From assembly GCA_014529385.2 (NCBI GenBank), contig CM043949.1, positions 113,897,477 through 113,961,476 of the forward strand: a stretch of DNA of 64,000 nucleotides. Direction: 5' to 3'. Every line of letters starts with the position of its first letter. The first letter of the stretch is position 1. Source of the stretch: Adiantum capillus-veneris. Lineage: Eukaryota > Streptophyta > Polypodiopsida > Polypodiales > Pteridaceae. This document shows positions 1 through 11,668 of this stretch, one piece after another. Below the pieces are notes generated by a model that was not told the origin of the DNA, ran no database searches, and saw only the letters and a program-made list of their open reading frames with translations. The position numbers were made by a program, and so were the translations under genes.

Positions 1-208
1 TTGGGGCTTGGTGTATTTTTAACCTGATAAAATTGCAAAATCTTAACTAAATTTGAGGCTGCCTTTAAGAAACCAACAAACGTGTTTGTGTATATGTTTA
101 GCTAGTAAATGGAAATGTTCTAAAAAATTGGGGCTTGGTGTATTTTTAACCTGATAAAATTGCAAAATCTTAACTAAATTTGAGGCTGCCTTTAAGAAAC
201 CAACAAAA
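1..208. repeat. 127-bp tandem duplication
   Basis: The block starting TTGGGGCTTGG at position 1 starts again at 128 and is nearly identical for about 80 bp, ending in AACCAACAAA. The spacer of the first unit (81-127, containing GTTTAGCTAGTAAATGG) also occurs before the long repeat copy at 1569. This is a local tandem duplication at the edge of the longer repeat. No coding potential is seen. Confidence 0.85.
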
Positions 209-2651
209 TTTCACAAGTTTTGATGTAAATATCAAACAATGCCTCAAAATTTTGACTTAGAAGCTAGAAAAGTTTTAAGTGTGTCTTTACTTTCTTCACT
301 TAGAAATTTTTTTGGCAATCCTTGGTGAGTGGGTACTTTCATAAAAGGGCCACCTATACCTTTACATTTTGTTTTATTGGTTTAGAATGCTTACATGAGG
401 CTCAAAGACTTCACCTTATTCTTGTAAGGACGTGTTGGTTATTAATCGTGCTAAAAAAGTTGACAATCGTGAGCTTTATTCTTGTAAGGATGTTTTGGTT
501 ATTAATCGTGTTAAAAAAGATTGACAATTGTGCATGAAGTTCACTGTAGATCTTTGCTACCTTTTTATACCTTTTAAAAACAAAACAAGTGATAAAATCA
601 TGAGGTCTGCCAATAATAATATGCACATTTTTTTTTCCCAAACTCACAATAGTGATGAGTTTATGAATTGTATTCACCAAAATAATATACAAAGAAACCT
701 CAAGCTCCCGATTGGTGTAGACAGAGGTGCAAAGATCTTGAAAAATATCAAAAATAACGTGTTACAAATCATAAAACAACAAATTTATATACCTGGCATA
801 TTGCACGGGCACATAATAAATGTTATATGCGAAGAGAGGGAGACAGAGAGCGTGAGAGAGCATAAGAGCATGTGAAGATACACCTCCTAGAGCGGAGTGC
901 TATACTGGTACGACAAACAAGAAGAGAGGAGAGGTGAGAAGAATAGACACAAGCACTAGGTGCAATCTTTTTTCGTGCAAGAGTGAACATTTTTCTCTTG
1001 CACGTATTTATTTATAGATTTCTTGAATGCTCAAAATGAGTACAGATTGCGCGACCGGACACAATAATGTTCATAGCTCATAAAGAGCACTTGAATAATA
1101 AAATGTATATCTTTTTGCATAGTCCATTAGTTGCTAAAGCTTTTGTCACCATGAGATGCAATAAATATATAATAAGGAAAGAAAGACTAATTTACATTCT
1201 AAAAGAAACATATGATCTTTATAAAATCTTTCTTTTCTACAAAAGAGGACACATGCCCACCATCTGCAACCTCTTCATCAACGGCCAAACAATTGCACCA
1301 TTTATCCAAGACAACGATATGGCCTTATACAAGCAAAAAAAGAAGAAAAAAGAAGAGGATTAGACATACATTTGATATTTTATTATTTCCTATACTATCG
1401 CAAAAAGGTCCCTTCATTTCTTCAAAATCATTGAAGCTTTATTTGGTTTAAGTTTGTCAAAAGGTTTCTTTGTTTGATAGCCTCACAATAGCTTTACTTC
1501 CTTTTCATTTTATTGTTGTAGAATGCCAATATGAACCCTTCACCTTGTTTTGTTTTAGAATGTTTGTGCATTTGTTTAGCTAGTAAATGGAAATGTTCTA
1601 AAAAATTGGGGTTTAGTGTAATTTTAACCGGATAAAATTGCAAAATCTCAACTAAATTTGAGGTTCCTTGAAGGAAACCAACAAAATTTCACAAGTTTTG
1701 ATGTAAATACCAAACAATGCCTTAAATTTTGATTTAAAAGCTAGAAGAGTTTTAAGTGTGTCTTTACTTCTTCGATTAGAAACGTTTTTGGCAATCCTTG
1801 GTGAGTGGGTACCTTCATAAAAGGGCCACCTATACCTTTACATTTTGTTTTATTGGTTTAGAATGCTTACATGAGACTCAAAGACTTCACCTTATTCTTG
1901 TACGGACATGCTGGTTAATAATCGCATTAAAAAAGTTGACAATTGTGAGCTTTATTCTTGTAAGGATGTGTTGGTTATTAATCGTGTTAAAAAAGGTTGA
2001 CAATTGTGCGTGAAGCTCATTGTAGATCTTTGCTACCTTTTTATACCTTTTGAAAACAAAACAAAACAAGTGATAAATCATGAGGTCTGCCAATAGTATT
2101 TTTCCCAAACTCACAATAGTGACGAGTGTATGAATTGTATTCACCAAAATAATATACAAAGAAACCTCAAGCTCTTGATTGGTGTAGACGGAGGTGCAAA
2201 GAGCTTGAAAAATATCAAAAATAACGTGCTACAAATCATAAAACAACAAATTTACATGCCTGGCATATTGCACGAACACATAATAAATGTTATATGCTAA
2301 GAGAGGGAGATAGAGAGCGTGAGAGAGCATAAGAGCATGTGAAGATGCACCTCCTAGAGCGGAGTGCTACACCGGCACGACGAATGAGAAGAGAGGAGAA
2401 GTGAGAAGAATAGACACAAGCACTAGGTGCAATCTTTTCCCGTGTAAGAATGAGCATTTTTCTCTTGCATGTATTTATTTATAGATTTCTTGAATGCTCA
2501 AAATGAGTACAGACTGCCCCACCTGACACAATAATGTTCATAGCTCATGAAGAGCACTTGAATAATAAAACGTACATAAAATGTATATCCTTTTGCATAG
2601 TCCATTAGTTGCTAATGCTTTTTCCACCATGAGATGCAATAAATAGATAAT
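92..2651. repeat. Two direct copies of a ~1.06-kb repeat, 1.48 kb apart
   Basis: Copy 1 spans about 92-1172 and copy 2 about 1569-2651, at a constant offset near 1478 bp. Shared landmarks are TTGGGGYTTRGTG (128/1606), the AGGGCCACCTATACC stretch (about 346/1824), AATAACGTGYTACAAATC and GAGATGCAATAAATA. The 400 bp between them (1173-1568) is unique here. Internal sub-repeats exist, for example CTTATTCTTGTAAGGA occurring twice. The arrangement could be LTRs of a very small element or a tandem duplication, but I see no primer-binding site or purine tract that decides it. Open frames inside are short and not conserved between the copies, so I treat the region as non-coding. Confidence 0.75.
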
Positions 2652-4841
2652 TATCAATTTCCATTACATACCTCTCCGTTAGAAAGCAATTGTCCTCAGT
2701 TTTACAAATCACACTTGTCTTAAGAATTTGCAAATCACACTTGTCAAAACAACGGTTAGTATTCTGTATCAAAAATATCATATATTGAAAGAAAAATTCA
2801 TAAAATTAAACAACATTGCTTACGCTTGCCGTCATCCACATACTACATATTCTAGTGTCCCATACTAAAAATAAGCAATATGTTATACCCTAATATATTA
2901 GGATGTCATTGATCACACTCATCATTCAGTAAATCAATTCTCATAAATCTCAAGTCTAATTTCATAAACACTGTCGCACGAAAGGAAATCATTATATACC
3001 AAATTCAATTCCAAATCCAAATATAAGTCCAAATCCACATATCATTCATTTTATATGCCCGGGTAACAATATTATACTAGAGATAGTGTTGGCCAATCAT
3101 TTCAACATAATTTTGTGATTGGTATTGCCTCAACCGATGAACCTACACCAATGAGATGTGTTGCCTAAATAAGCTAATCTGCACTTGTGTTTCCTAAACC
3201 GACATATATACACTTAATATTGTTTAAAATTGTGAATCAACAGTTTGTTGGCGTGCTGCTTAAATTGGCAAATTACACTTGTGCTGCCTAAATCAACAGA
3301 TCTACATGTATCACTGGTGTTGCCTAAATCGATAAATTTACACCAGGATGAGTATTTACACACTACCTAAATCGATGAATTTGTGTGCAAGTGACCAATG
3401 GACTAGACAAGGCATAAAAAACAAAACAATTATTACCTGTTTGGTACCAAATTGGAGTCAATTGGAATACTGAAGAATGTACCAAATGTTGACGATCATC
3501 CCAAGTCAACTAAGCTCATGTAAGTGGTTGTAAGGCAAATCATCTCAGTAGAGAATCCAATCAATGTACAATGCCATGAAGTTAGAAATAATTGAATTTA
3601 CAACTTATAAAACCATGCAGATAGGTAAAGGAGCTCTGTCTTCTAATAGTGTCCGACGATATTCTTGCTTATTGCAATATAGCTTGGGTATAGCCCCATG
3701 GAAATATCTGCAAAGAAAGCAACTTACAAGGAAATAATTAAAGTGATCATTTATGGAATGTGTTTAGTAAACTGGGAGATTTTTGCACAAAAAGATATTG
3801 TAAGCGATGTTGTATAATATGGAAACCTTAAGCAGAAGAAGAGAATAGATGGTACATTATATATGGAATTTAGGTCGATAGTGAGAGAGCTTACATATCA
3901 AAGATAATTGAAATGATTGTGATGGAGGTATATTATCATAATGCATTTAGGAATTTCATACTTAGGGGGTTCTCTGATGTGACAACATTGTATTTAGCTT
4001 TATTTGCAAAAAGTGTTTCTCAAAGACAAAGCTATGAGGACGAGTCTTACCGTAACCCGAGCAAGATTTGCCGAGCAATGAGAAACTCGAGCAAGTAGCA
4101 AAGTTATTATACAAGTATGAAAACCATGTCATGATCCACAACAACAATCAACACTACAATTTTAACGCAAGATTTGTCAAGCAATGAGAAACCTGAGCGA
4201 GTAGCAAAGTTATTTTAGAAGTGTTCAAAGCATGTCATGATCCACAACAACAACCATTACTATAATTTTGACTTTGAATTTTAACGATCAATCTTATGCA
4301 ATCCAACAATGCTCATACACCTACAAAGTTTCTAAGTTCTATATCAAGAGACAATTTTATATTCTATATCCAACGAAGAGAGATTTTTAAAGAGTTGTAA
4401 GATAAAAAGTGGAATATTTATGCAAAATAGAGAGTAGCATGTTGTGCCTTTTCAAGAACAACAACAAAAAATGTTATAGTTTTCTCTAGTGACTATGAAG
4501 AATCACATTCATCATCAATAAAGACACTGCTGCGCCTCTAACACTTCTCATGGTTGTCAATATTTCATACATCAGTCACCATGGTTTTTGAAATCCCCTC
4601 GGTATAAACTAGCAGCACACTTCCATACCAAAAAAATATATATAAAACTCAGAATCCACATGTAAGCAATATAGAACCTACATCATAGAAACAAGAAATC
4701 TAAAATTGAAATTGTTGTTTGAATCATTATCCATAATTCCTAGATAATGAACAATGATAACAAAAAAGTAATAAAATAGCATACAAGTACGATGTGAACA
4801 TAAATTAGAGAGCAAAAGAAAGAGTAAAGTGGAGTTTGACT
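2652..4841. other. AT-rich non-coding DNA with a degenerate minisatellite
   Basis: No gene recognised. Between about 3120 and 3400 a motif close to TTGCCTAAATCGATAAATT followed by TACAC recurs about seven times at uneven 30-45 bp spacing (near 3126, 3160, 3190, 3260, 3287, 3325 and 3363). Around 4030-4220 a 100-odd-bp segment is partly duplicated: GCAAGATTTGYCRAGCAATG, then AGCAAAGTTATT, then CATGTCATGATCCACAACAA occurs at both 4060 and 4170. The rest is AT-rich with short random frames only. Confidence 0.6.
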
Positions 4842-5490
4842 AGTCATCAAAGGGGTTGACACGTGAAGGCATGTCACCCACATCATCAACATCAAGAGAG
4901 ATGGAAGCCCCCTCTCTGCTTAGCTTTTTACGACGAGGTAATGGTTGCACATAATCTGAAATCAAAGCATCATCATTGTCAATAGCTACACACACCCACC
5001 CTGTACCTAAGCATGCTGCCAATACTGGAGCTGTACCACATTCCAACTCTAAACAAAGACCTCCACGCCTACAAAGAAGCTCCACAAAACATCCAGCAAA
5101 AGAATGATTTAGTTGAAGGCCACCGCGCCATGGCTCCCCTGATGATGATCTTGCCTAAGAGGACTCTGGAAGGTGGTGCATCATGTAAGAGTTCAAAGGA
5201 TTCATGCTAGTGGGGTGCTCTCCACCACAAAGCAAGGTGGTTGCATGCCAACCCTATGCACCATACGTAGGAGAGAACAACGACACTACACTACAACATA
5301 GACAATAATAACAATAACACTTAACACACCAAATGAGAAACAAACATGTTAGTATATAGAAGAGCATTACCTCAATCCGACCACCAAAGCTATTGCCATA
5401 CCCGTAAGCTCCATGATGTAGGGCTGCAATGTGATGATGAATAGCCATCTCTGATGTACAACAAAATCTCTCAACCCAGCCAATGGTATT
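4842..5490 (-). pseudogene. DNA-methyltransferase-like C-terminal fragment, broken, one intron
   Basis: Read on the minus strand, an open stretch from about 5490 to 5372 (…GWVERFCCTSEMAIHH…GGRIE) ends at a GT splice donor. An intron of about 110 bp ends in TAG near 5261, and the next exon continues …GWHATTLLCGGEHP… to GGLCLELECGTAPVLAACL and VCVAIDNDDAL before stopping at 4842. The LEL-CGTAPVLAAC…AIDND segment resembles motif I/II of beta-class N4/N6 DNA methyltransferases, which lie C-terminal in that class. No DPPY-type catalytic motif was found upstream. One in-frame stop lies between the two conserved blocks, so this is a pseudogene or captured fragment. The C-terminal ~45 residues are basic, then acidic. 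Family assignment is tentative; the exon structure and conserved block are visible directly. Confidence 0.42.
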
Positions 5491-5767
5491 CCCTGCAAGG
5501 GATTCTCAAAACTAAAATAAAAAACACACAACCAGAAAATAAAAAAGTATTGTATAGAAAATATGATGGTAGCACAAACCTGCCATTAGAGACCATGATC
5601 AACAACCACCCAGAGTCTAATAAAATCGAATATGCAAGCTCGTGTGTTATCAGAGCTATCCGTTTTGATTTTCAACAATGATTCAAAAACTTTTGAGAAT
5701 TATGGCCCACCAGTAGCGTTCATTTCATTGATTTTGTAATTCTTAAAAAATCAGGAGAAAAAAACCT

Positions 5768-5818
5768 CCTGTAGCCAGCCACGCTGGCGTGGATGGCTAT
5801 AGATAGTTTGCAAAGGTA
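5768..5818. repeat. Palindromic repeat, copy 1
   Basis: An imperfect palindrome centred on CCACGCTGGCGTGG, with arms reading (C)TGTAGCCA and TGGCTATAG, followed by the tail TAGTTTGCAAAGGTA. It is the first of three related palindromes within 2.5 kb (see 7692 and 8178). Confidence 0.8.
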
Positions 5819-6845
5819 ACCTGATGATATGGCAGGAATACCGCTCTCACGATAATGGTGCCTCTTCTCATGTTTCGGCCAAGAAAGGACCAACTTAGCT
5901 ACATTATCATACTCAGCTTAATATGGAAGTAGCAGAAGTAGCTCGGCCATCCTTGATCAGTCACAACCCGCCATGTACTATTGCAAAACTATCATGAGAT
6001 CGACCCCCATTGCAATAGCTATGCGAACTAGAGCACTACTAGCTGCAAAGATTAGCACCATTATCGCCATGTTGTTCATGCAGCAAGTTGCAACAAGCTA
6101 TCAAGGTAAGTGTTGCTCAATTTTAGCACTTCAGAATCTTGCAAACATGTGAAAGAAAGCCACTAAAGCTATTTCTAGCTTGACTTGCAAAGGGTGCCAT
6201 TGAGGAGTTCAGAATACCTGAAAGAGATGATCCGACTCATCCAGAGTCCCAGCCTTCTTAGCATTTTGCAAATGGGATGTTTGGTCTAGTTCATTCCTTT
6301 GACTTCTCCTCATAGGATTAAGGAGCAGGTAGAGGCTCGTGCGTGGCACTACGCAGCAGGCATTCATATGTGTTGTCGTGTTTTGGCTTGCTTCATGTAA
6401 ATTGAAAGCTGGCTATTTGTCATGACAAATGCAAGCTTATACTAAGGGGCAAAGGGTACTTGTAATGATAAGCTTGGTTGGCTAAGAGAACTAATAGCAG
6501 ATTATGGTCTACCAATCATGGTACTTGTCTAGACTGGAATATCCTCTGCACCCACAGAGCATGTGCCTACTGGCATCCCTCGACGCCTTTTCAGCCCAAA
6601 CCCATGGTCCCCTGGTGTAACCCAAAATTGGACGGTAATCAAGGTAAATGTTCGGGAAAAATCATTTTTCCAAACATACAAAATTCCTTTACTGGATTTT
6701 CTCAAAAGGAAATTTTAGAAAATAAGGTCATTTTTTCGGGATTTTACGCTATTTTTCTCTATTTTGGGGCGGAATTTCTCGTTTTCCCCTTCACAAGAAG
6801 TTTTGGACAAATTCTCACAATATTTCCCACATTGTGACTTACCTC
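5819..6845. other. No recognisable gene
   Basis: About 1 kb with no domain that I recognise. A 119-codon open frame at 6478-6837 (plus) has no ATG at its opening codon, is low in motif content, and crosses an AT-rich half and a GC-richer half. I do not regard it as a gene. Confidence 0.5.
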
Positions 6846-6999
6846 AACATCATGAGCTTCTGTGAGGGAGGTGCCGCATACCTAGCTAGGCACAATTGAG
6901 GGCAGGGACCGCCGGCCCGGTGGGGGGGCTAGCGGTCCGCTGCCCCCAATCGTACCTAGCTAGGTATGCGGTGCCTCTCGAGCAGAAGCTCATGATGTT
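6846..6999. mobile_element. MITE-like foldback element, ~154 bp
   Basis: AACATCATGAGCTTCTG at 6846-6862 is the exact reverse complement of CAGAAGCTCATGATGTT at 6983-6999. The arms continue inward with GGTGCCGCATACC, CTAGCTAGG and the partner CCTAGCTAGG, TATGCGGTGCC, then TTGAGGGCAG against CTGCCCCCAAT. The GC-rich centre is CCGCCGGCCCGGTGGGGGGG. Such a long hairpin is typical of a foldback MITE. No clear target duplication is seen, and no second copy is in the window. Confidence 0.75.
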
Positions 7000-7691
7000 A
7001 TGCATTGTATGAAAAACACTGAGAAAGACTCCAGTTTCCTACACGAGAAAATTTCTAAATCTTCTTGTGAGCTTGCCCTCAACCGGCATTTTTGAAACGA
7101 TATTAAGCTGAGACACATTTTCCCGAACACTGTAAAGAGTCAAGCATATTAGTAGTTGATAGGAAGAGTCGGCCATCGCGCTTTTCTGTGGGGCAGCAGA
7201 AAGCCAATCATTGCCTGCAAGCACGCGCAATAGGGACAACATGGTATTGCACCAAGGTGAAGCAGGAATTTTTTGTACACGAGCTCTGAGTTTACAAGTC
7301 TGAAACAGATTGCTGGGTTTCATTTCCACAATCATCAGAAACACAAGCTGATCCTAGTGACTGACGCTTTTTGTGCAGAGTACTTGGATTTTCAGCATCG
7401 AAAGAGTACAGTGCATGTATGGAAAGAGTACTATTGCAGGAGCATGCGTAGTAGTGCACTGGTACGAGGGCAGCCTGTGATGAGCGAGAGGTCGCGAGTT
7501 CGTAGAGTGTGTCTTGAAGATGTGTTGACTTTTTAGTGGACTGCTTCTAGCCGGTTGCATGTGGCTCCGGCTGCTCTGCCAAGCACGCAACCCATAGCCG
7601 AAATGTTACCATAAGCTAGTGCATGCGATCATGGAACTGCAGCTGCTGGCCAACGTTATGAGCTGGTGGCTTGCACCCTTAGGGAAAATAA
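7000..7691. other. No recognisable gene
   Basis: Short open frames on both strands only. A weak RNA-polymerase-III-like box pair at 7449-7505 is discussed as a low-confidence finding. Confidence 0.5.
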
Positions 7692-7741
7692 CTACCTATA
7701 GCCATCCACACCGGCGTGGACTGCTATAGGTAGCTTGCAAA
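7692..7741. repeat. Palindromic repeat, copy 2
   Basis: CTACCTATAGCCATCCAC, then ACCGGCGTGGA, then CTGCTATAGGTAGCTTGCAA. The arms CTACCTATAG and CTATAGGTAG are exact reverse complements. Same family as the palindromes at 5768 and 8178, including the T-G-C-A-A-A tail. Confidence 0.8.
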
Positions 7742-8177
7742 TCTATCAATATCACGCCGCCCTCAGTATCCAGGCCGGGCTGACTTCACCCACCCTGCAA
7801 GTCTAGTACCTAGATCCCATCCACCAAGAGGCCTGCCCTTCGACACTCATATAGCCATTCTATTTAGTATTGAAGCATCCGTCTCTTGATCGCCACCAGA
7901 TCAAGTTCAAAACATGCATAAAATGTGTGCCAGGTGGGCGAATGAAGTGAAGGACTGGATGAAATCTTTGACGAGCTGACACCGCCATCGCTATCTCTGC
8001 TGGGACCGCCACCAAGATATCTTAGCTCATAAACTCGTGGCCCCACGAGAGCCTACAACGACTTTTGAATGACCTACAACTACTACAACACATTTCAATT
8101 AAACCCACCTTATTGAATAGTTGAAGCTGCAATAGGAACATAGTCGTGCATAGTAACCTTAAAGCTATGTAAAACAA
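7742..8177. other. No recognisable gene
   Basis: Non-coding spacer between the second and third palindromes. A 60-codon minus-strand frame (7864-8046) has no recognisable motif. Confidence 0.5.
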
Positions 8178-8237
8178 ACTGCCTGTAGCCATCCACGTCG
8201 GCGTGGATGACTACAGGTAGTTTTCAAAGGTACCTGG
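8178..8237. repeat. Palindromic repeat, copy 3
   Basis: CTGCCTGTAGCCATCCACG opposite CGTGGATGACTACAGGTAG forms a near-perfect hairpin, followed by TTTTCAAAGGTACC. It is the best preserved of the three palindromes. Confidence 0.85.
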
Positions 8238-8994
8238 GAGGAGGTTTCCCCGCAGATGATGACTTATGCCTTCACATGAAGAAGCTTAAACGATGTCGTT
8301 AGAGACAGTCGAGCTCTTGGTGGACTGCAAACCGCAGGAGCCTGTGAGTTTGAGACAAGTCAAGCATAGAAGGGTTGCACCAATTCAATCGTCAAAGAAC
8401 AAACACAGGGCTAAGAAGCAAGATGTTCCATGAATTGGGTAAATTGAAAGTTTCTTTTAGAGATTTGCACATAAGAAATGCAAGGCAAATGGTTGGGTTT
8501 TGGTTTCAGAAGGGTAGGTGAAATTTGCCATTATTGTACAATAATGATAGGGCACGTTTTTGTTTGGACAATTCGAGAATTTTTTTAAAAAATATTTGAT
8601 CTCACTTTGTAAAAATCATATATAGTGAAAATTTTATATTAAAGAAAGCCATGATTGATGAGTACGGGCACGTGAACATGCAAACTTCCTCAGGCGGCTT
8701 ATAGTTATGACTAGAATTTCAAGTTAAAAAATTTGGAAGAAATTTAAAACTTTGATTCAACCCGTTGTAGCAATCTGTACACTACCACTGCTAAAATTCT
8801 GCTTGTCACACTATTAACCCATGTGGAGATGCATTACAATTTTTGGGCCACGACGTGGACATAAGCTAGTGCTAATGTTTGAAAGTAGATTTTATTTGCT
8901 AGCAGTTGCTTCTGTGCAAGAACATTTTGAGCTTCGTGATGCCAATTTCTATCTTTGACCGCTAACATTATCTGGACCGCAAGATTAAGTAAAG
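8238..8994. other. No recognisable gene
   Basis: AT-rich sequence without long frames, repeats or motifs that I can name. Confidence 0.5.
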
Positions 8995-10640
8995 TTGGGG
9001 GCTACAATATCAAATGATGGTGAGCAAACTTGCATGCTTGATCGTGATCTGCACCAGTTCTACAAGGTAGACGTTAGAAGTGAGGATCAAATTGGTGCAA
9101 GCATCGGCAGAGTTCCTCAATACAAGAAAGACAACAATGGAGATCATTTAAATGATGATCTACACAACGTAGATCACTCAAATCAATGCAAGTGTGATTG
9201 ACATGATTAAGTGCACGCCACTGCAAAGAAATTTATGTATTTCTCTCCATCAAGCCAAGAAGGTGGCCTAGACTGATGAACTCCCAGCTAAATATTATGG
9301 CTACATTGTGTTCGAATTGCCACTAGCTAGTGATTCTTCAGATATGAGTGGTATGGAGCAAAGACATGATAGTCACATGTAGACAGAGTATGTCACTTGT
9401 AGTAGTGATAATTTTAATGGTGTTGTTAGATTTAGTAGATGCTCTGGGTATTTGCACTGCATTAACATTGATTGTCCATTTTATTTGCGCTCGAACATGT
9501 CTAATGAGTCTCAATGGCAAGGTCGGCTTGTTAAATCATTTCCTAAAGGATCTGTCTCCTCTTAGTAAGGCACAATGACATGCACTCACTGTGGAAAAAT
9601 GCCAGAATATGTTCTTGCGGTTACTTACTATTGTTTGCCAAGAAATTAGCACCATTGTACTAGGTGTGCTTTGCATCTTGGAGAGCATAATCATCCATGT
9701 GCAGAGGGAAGGAGTCGGACAATTGAGTCACATAGATGAAATGTTGCTTAATCATGCAAGTCGAGATCCTTTGGTGAATGCCAAACAGTTGGAGCGAGCC
9801 ACTACTCATGATATTATCATAGACGAGCTTATTGAAGCAAGCTCAACGGGAAGAGGTGTGATTGAAGATTTGGAGTTTGTTGAATTCTTGGATAGTCTGA
9901 CTCCCCTTTCAAATGAAAGGAGAGTAGAGCAAATTTTGGACTGTGCAAAAAGATCAAAGAATATCACTACAAAGGGTCTTGAGGTAGTGCCTCACCTTAA
10001 AAGCAATTTCATATATCCTTTTATTCATAGTATCCTCTACCCATGTCAATTGGTTGATAAGGTGCATCCCCATGTATATAAGATGTTAGTTAAAGGACCT
10101 GGCAGTGGAGTTGATTTAGTGAATTGGTTGCACCTTGGAGGTAATTTAGAGAAAAAGTGGGTGCACTTTGATCATGTCCACCGTGTTCAAGGATGGCTGA
10201 CTATGTTAGCACATGTCTATGACCTTACGTACGAGAGCTACTCACCATTGCAAATGATGAGTTTATTGTGGAAAATAAATTTAATATGCTTAGATTGAAT
10301 TTTGGAAGATGCTAAATAATGTGGTTAAGGAACAAGGCTTTGTAAACCAGAGTTCAGAGGATTCATGGCAGATGAAGCAAGTGCCAATTATATTGCTGTG
10401 CGTACGATTTATTTGAGGAGCAAAGAAATTTATTTCAAACAAAGAGAGATCATGTTTGTTCCATTGGGAGAGAAGTATGGTTTGACATACTATCAAGTGC
10501 ATCCATCCAAAATTTCTAGAGGAGCACAAGATTTTGTGCCGCAAAAGGAGAATTGCACCAACAGAGAATGAGACTGAGAATTGTAAGGGAGAGCTTAGGA
10601 GATTTTGGAAAACAGGAATGGCCATTGAAGAGGAGGTTCC
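8995..10640 (+). pseudogene. Transposase-like gene, multiply frameshifted
   Basis: Successive plus-strand frames give a decayed protein. In order: an open stretch at 8995-9201; a cysteine/histidine block near 9573-9710 (TCTHCGKMPEYV…, HCTRCALHLGEHNHPC…); a 235-codon open frame at 9591-10298 in another phase, with an acidic helical part (DIIIDELIEASS…) and a block ending WLHLGG…KKW; then, after a frame change, EFRGFMADEASANYIAVRT near 10350-10420. The last block matches my memory of a widespread plant transposase-like protein with GFMADxAxANWxAVR. The Cys/His block would be its zinc-binding N-terminal part. The transposon superfamily cannot be named from sequence alone. No terminal repeats were found. 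Confidence 0.45.
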
Positions 10641-11520
10641 TTCATTGGAGACTTGGTTGGCTTGGTGGGACGTATGAGTCCTTTATTGGGGGGAAAGATT
10701 TGTATATCGCAAGATGCTGAAGGTATCTTTCTCCCTAGCACAAACTTTTTTGGTGATATATGGATATGGGTGTTAAATTTTTTACCAAGTATTCTTGATC
10801 GAAATTATTGTTGTACATTGTACACTTTTCTAAATTGTAGGTGCAATACATATTTTTTGTCGATTTCATTGTTAATTAAAGGTTTTTGGCATGTGGGAGT
10901 GATTGAACAACTGAAAAATATTTTTCTAAGGTAAAGAAACTATGAAGGGATTGTTTCTAACCAGCAAAAAACAAATATGTACATAAAAAATATATTGCAC
11001 AAGCGGGTCACAAAACATCGCAGGTTTTGCTCGGATTATGGTTTGCTCGATTTTGTTTGCTCGAATTTTGGGATTCCTCTATGAGGACGATTTCATGTTG
11101 ATCTTAAGAATAATTCACCGCTCACTTAATGCTTAACATTTATTAATGATAAAGTGAATAATGAAAGTGCCATATAAATTTGTAGAGTGGTATGCAAGGC
11201 TATAATTTCTAGTGGATATGTATCTTTTGTCCAAGCAATAATAATCTTAATCAATAACCATTAGGATATGTTGGAAAAGAATTATGTCCCTAACTGATTG
11301 CATAAATTCTAGGGCTGGTATGTGTTCTCATGCATGGATCTCCGCCCTTTCCTCTGATGTCCCAAAAATCAGTGAACATTTGTGATTTGTGGTAATTATC
11401 AAAAATGATGCGGTTATGGCGGGAGTTATTACATAGAAATTTACCAAATACATCATGAAATGATTGAGAGGAACAAACTTCTTGAATGGGAATCAATAAT
11501 TATCTATTTATGATAGCTAA
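10641..11520. other. No recognisable gene
   Basis: AT-rich. It includes short repeats around 11037-11075 (TTTGCTCGATTTTG and TTTGCTCGAATTTTGGG) but no coding or structural element that I can support. Confidence 0.5.
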
Positions 11521-11668
11521 AAGGTGACAAACGCATTAGAAATCAATGGACTATGCAAAAGGATATACATTCTATTTACATTTTATTAGTCAAGTGCTTT
11601 TTATGAGCTATGAACATTATTGTGTTCGGTTGGGCAATCTGTACTCATTTTGAGCATTCATGAAAGTA
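11521..11668 (-). repeat. Inverted partial copy of the 5'-window repeat
   Basis: The reverse complement of this stretch reads ATGCTCAAAATGAGTACAGA, then ACACAATAATGTTCATAGCT, then CATAAAAAGCACTTGA and ATATCCTTTTGCATAGTCCA. That matches the 3' third of the direct copies near 1030-1150 and 2500-2610. It is in opposite orientation to all the other copies. Confidence 0.8.

Noticed and set aside
322..875. Overlapping short frames in the first repeat copy, partly conserved in the second copy
   Set aside because: Similarity follows from DNA-level duplication. Frames are broken differently in the two copies and show no domain.
6478..6837. 119-codon open frame as a gene
   Set aside because: No ATG at its first codon, no recognisable domain, and composition changes half-way through.
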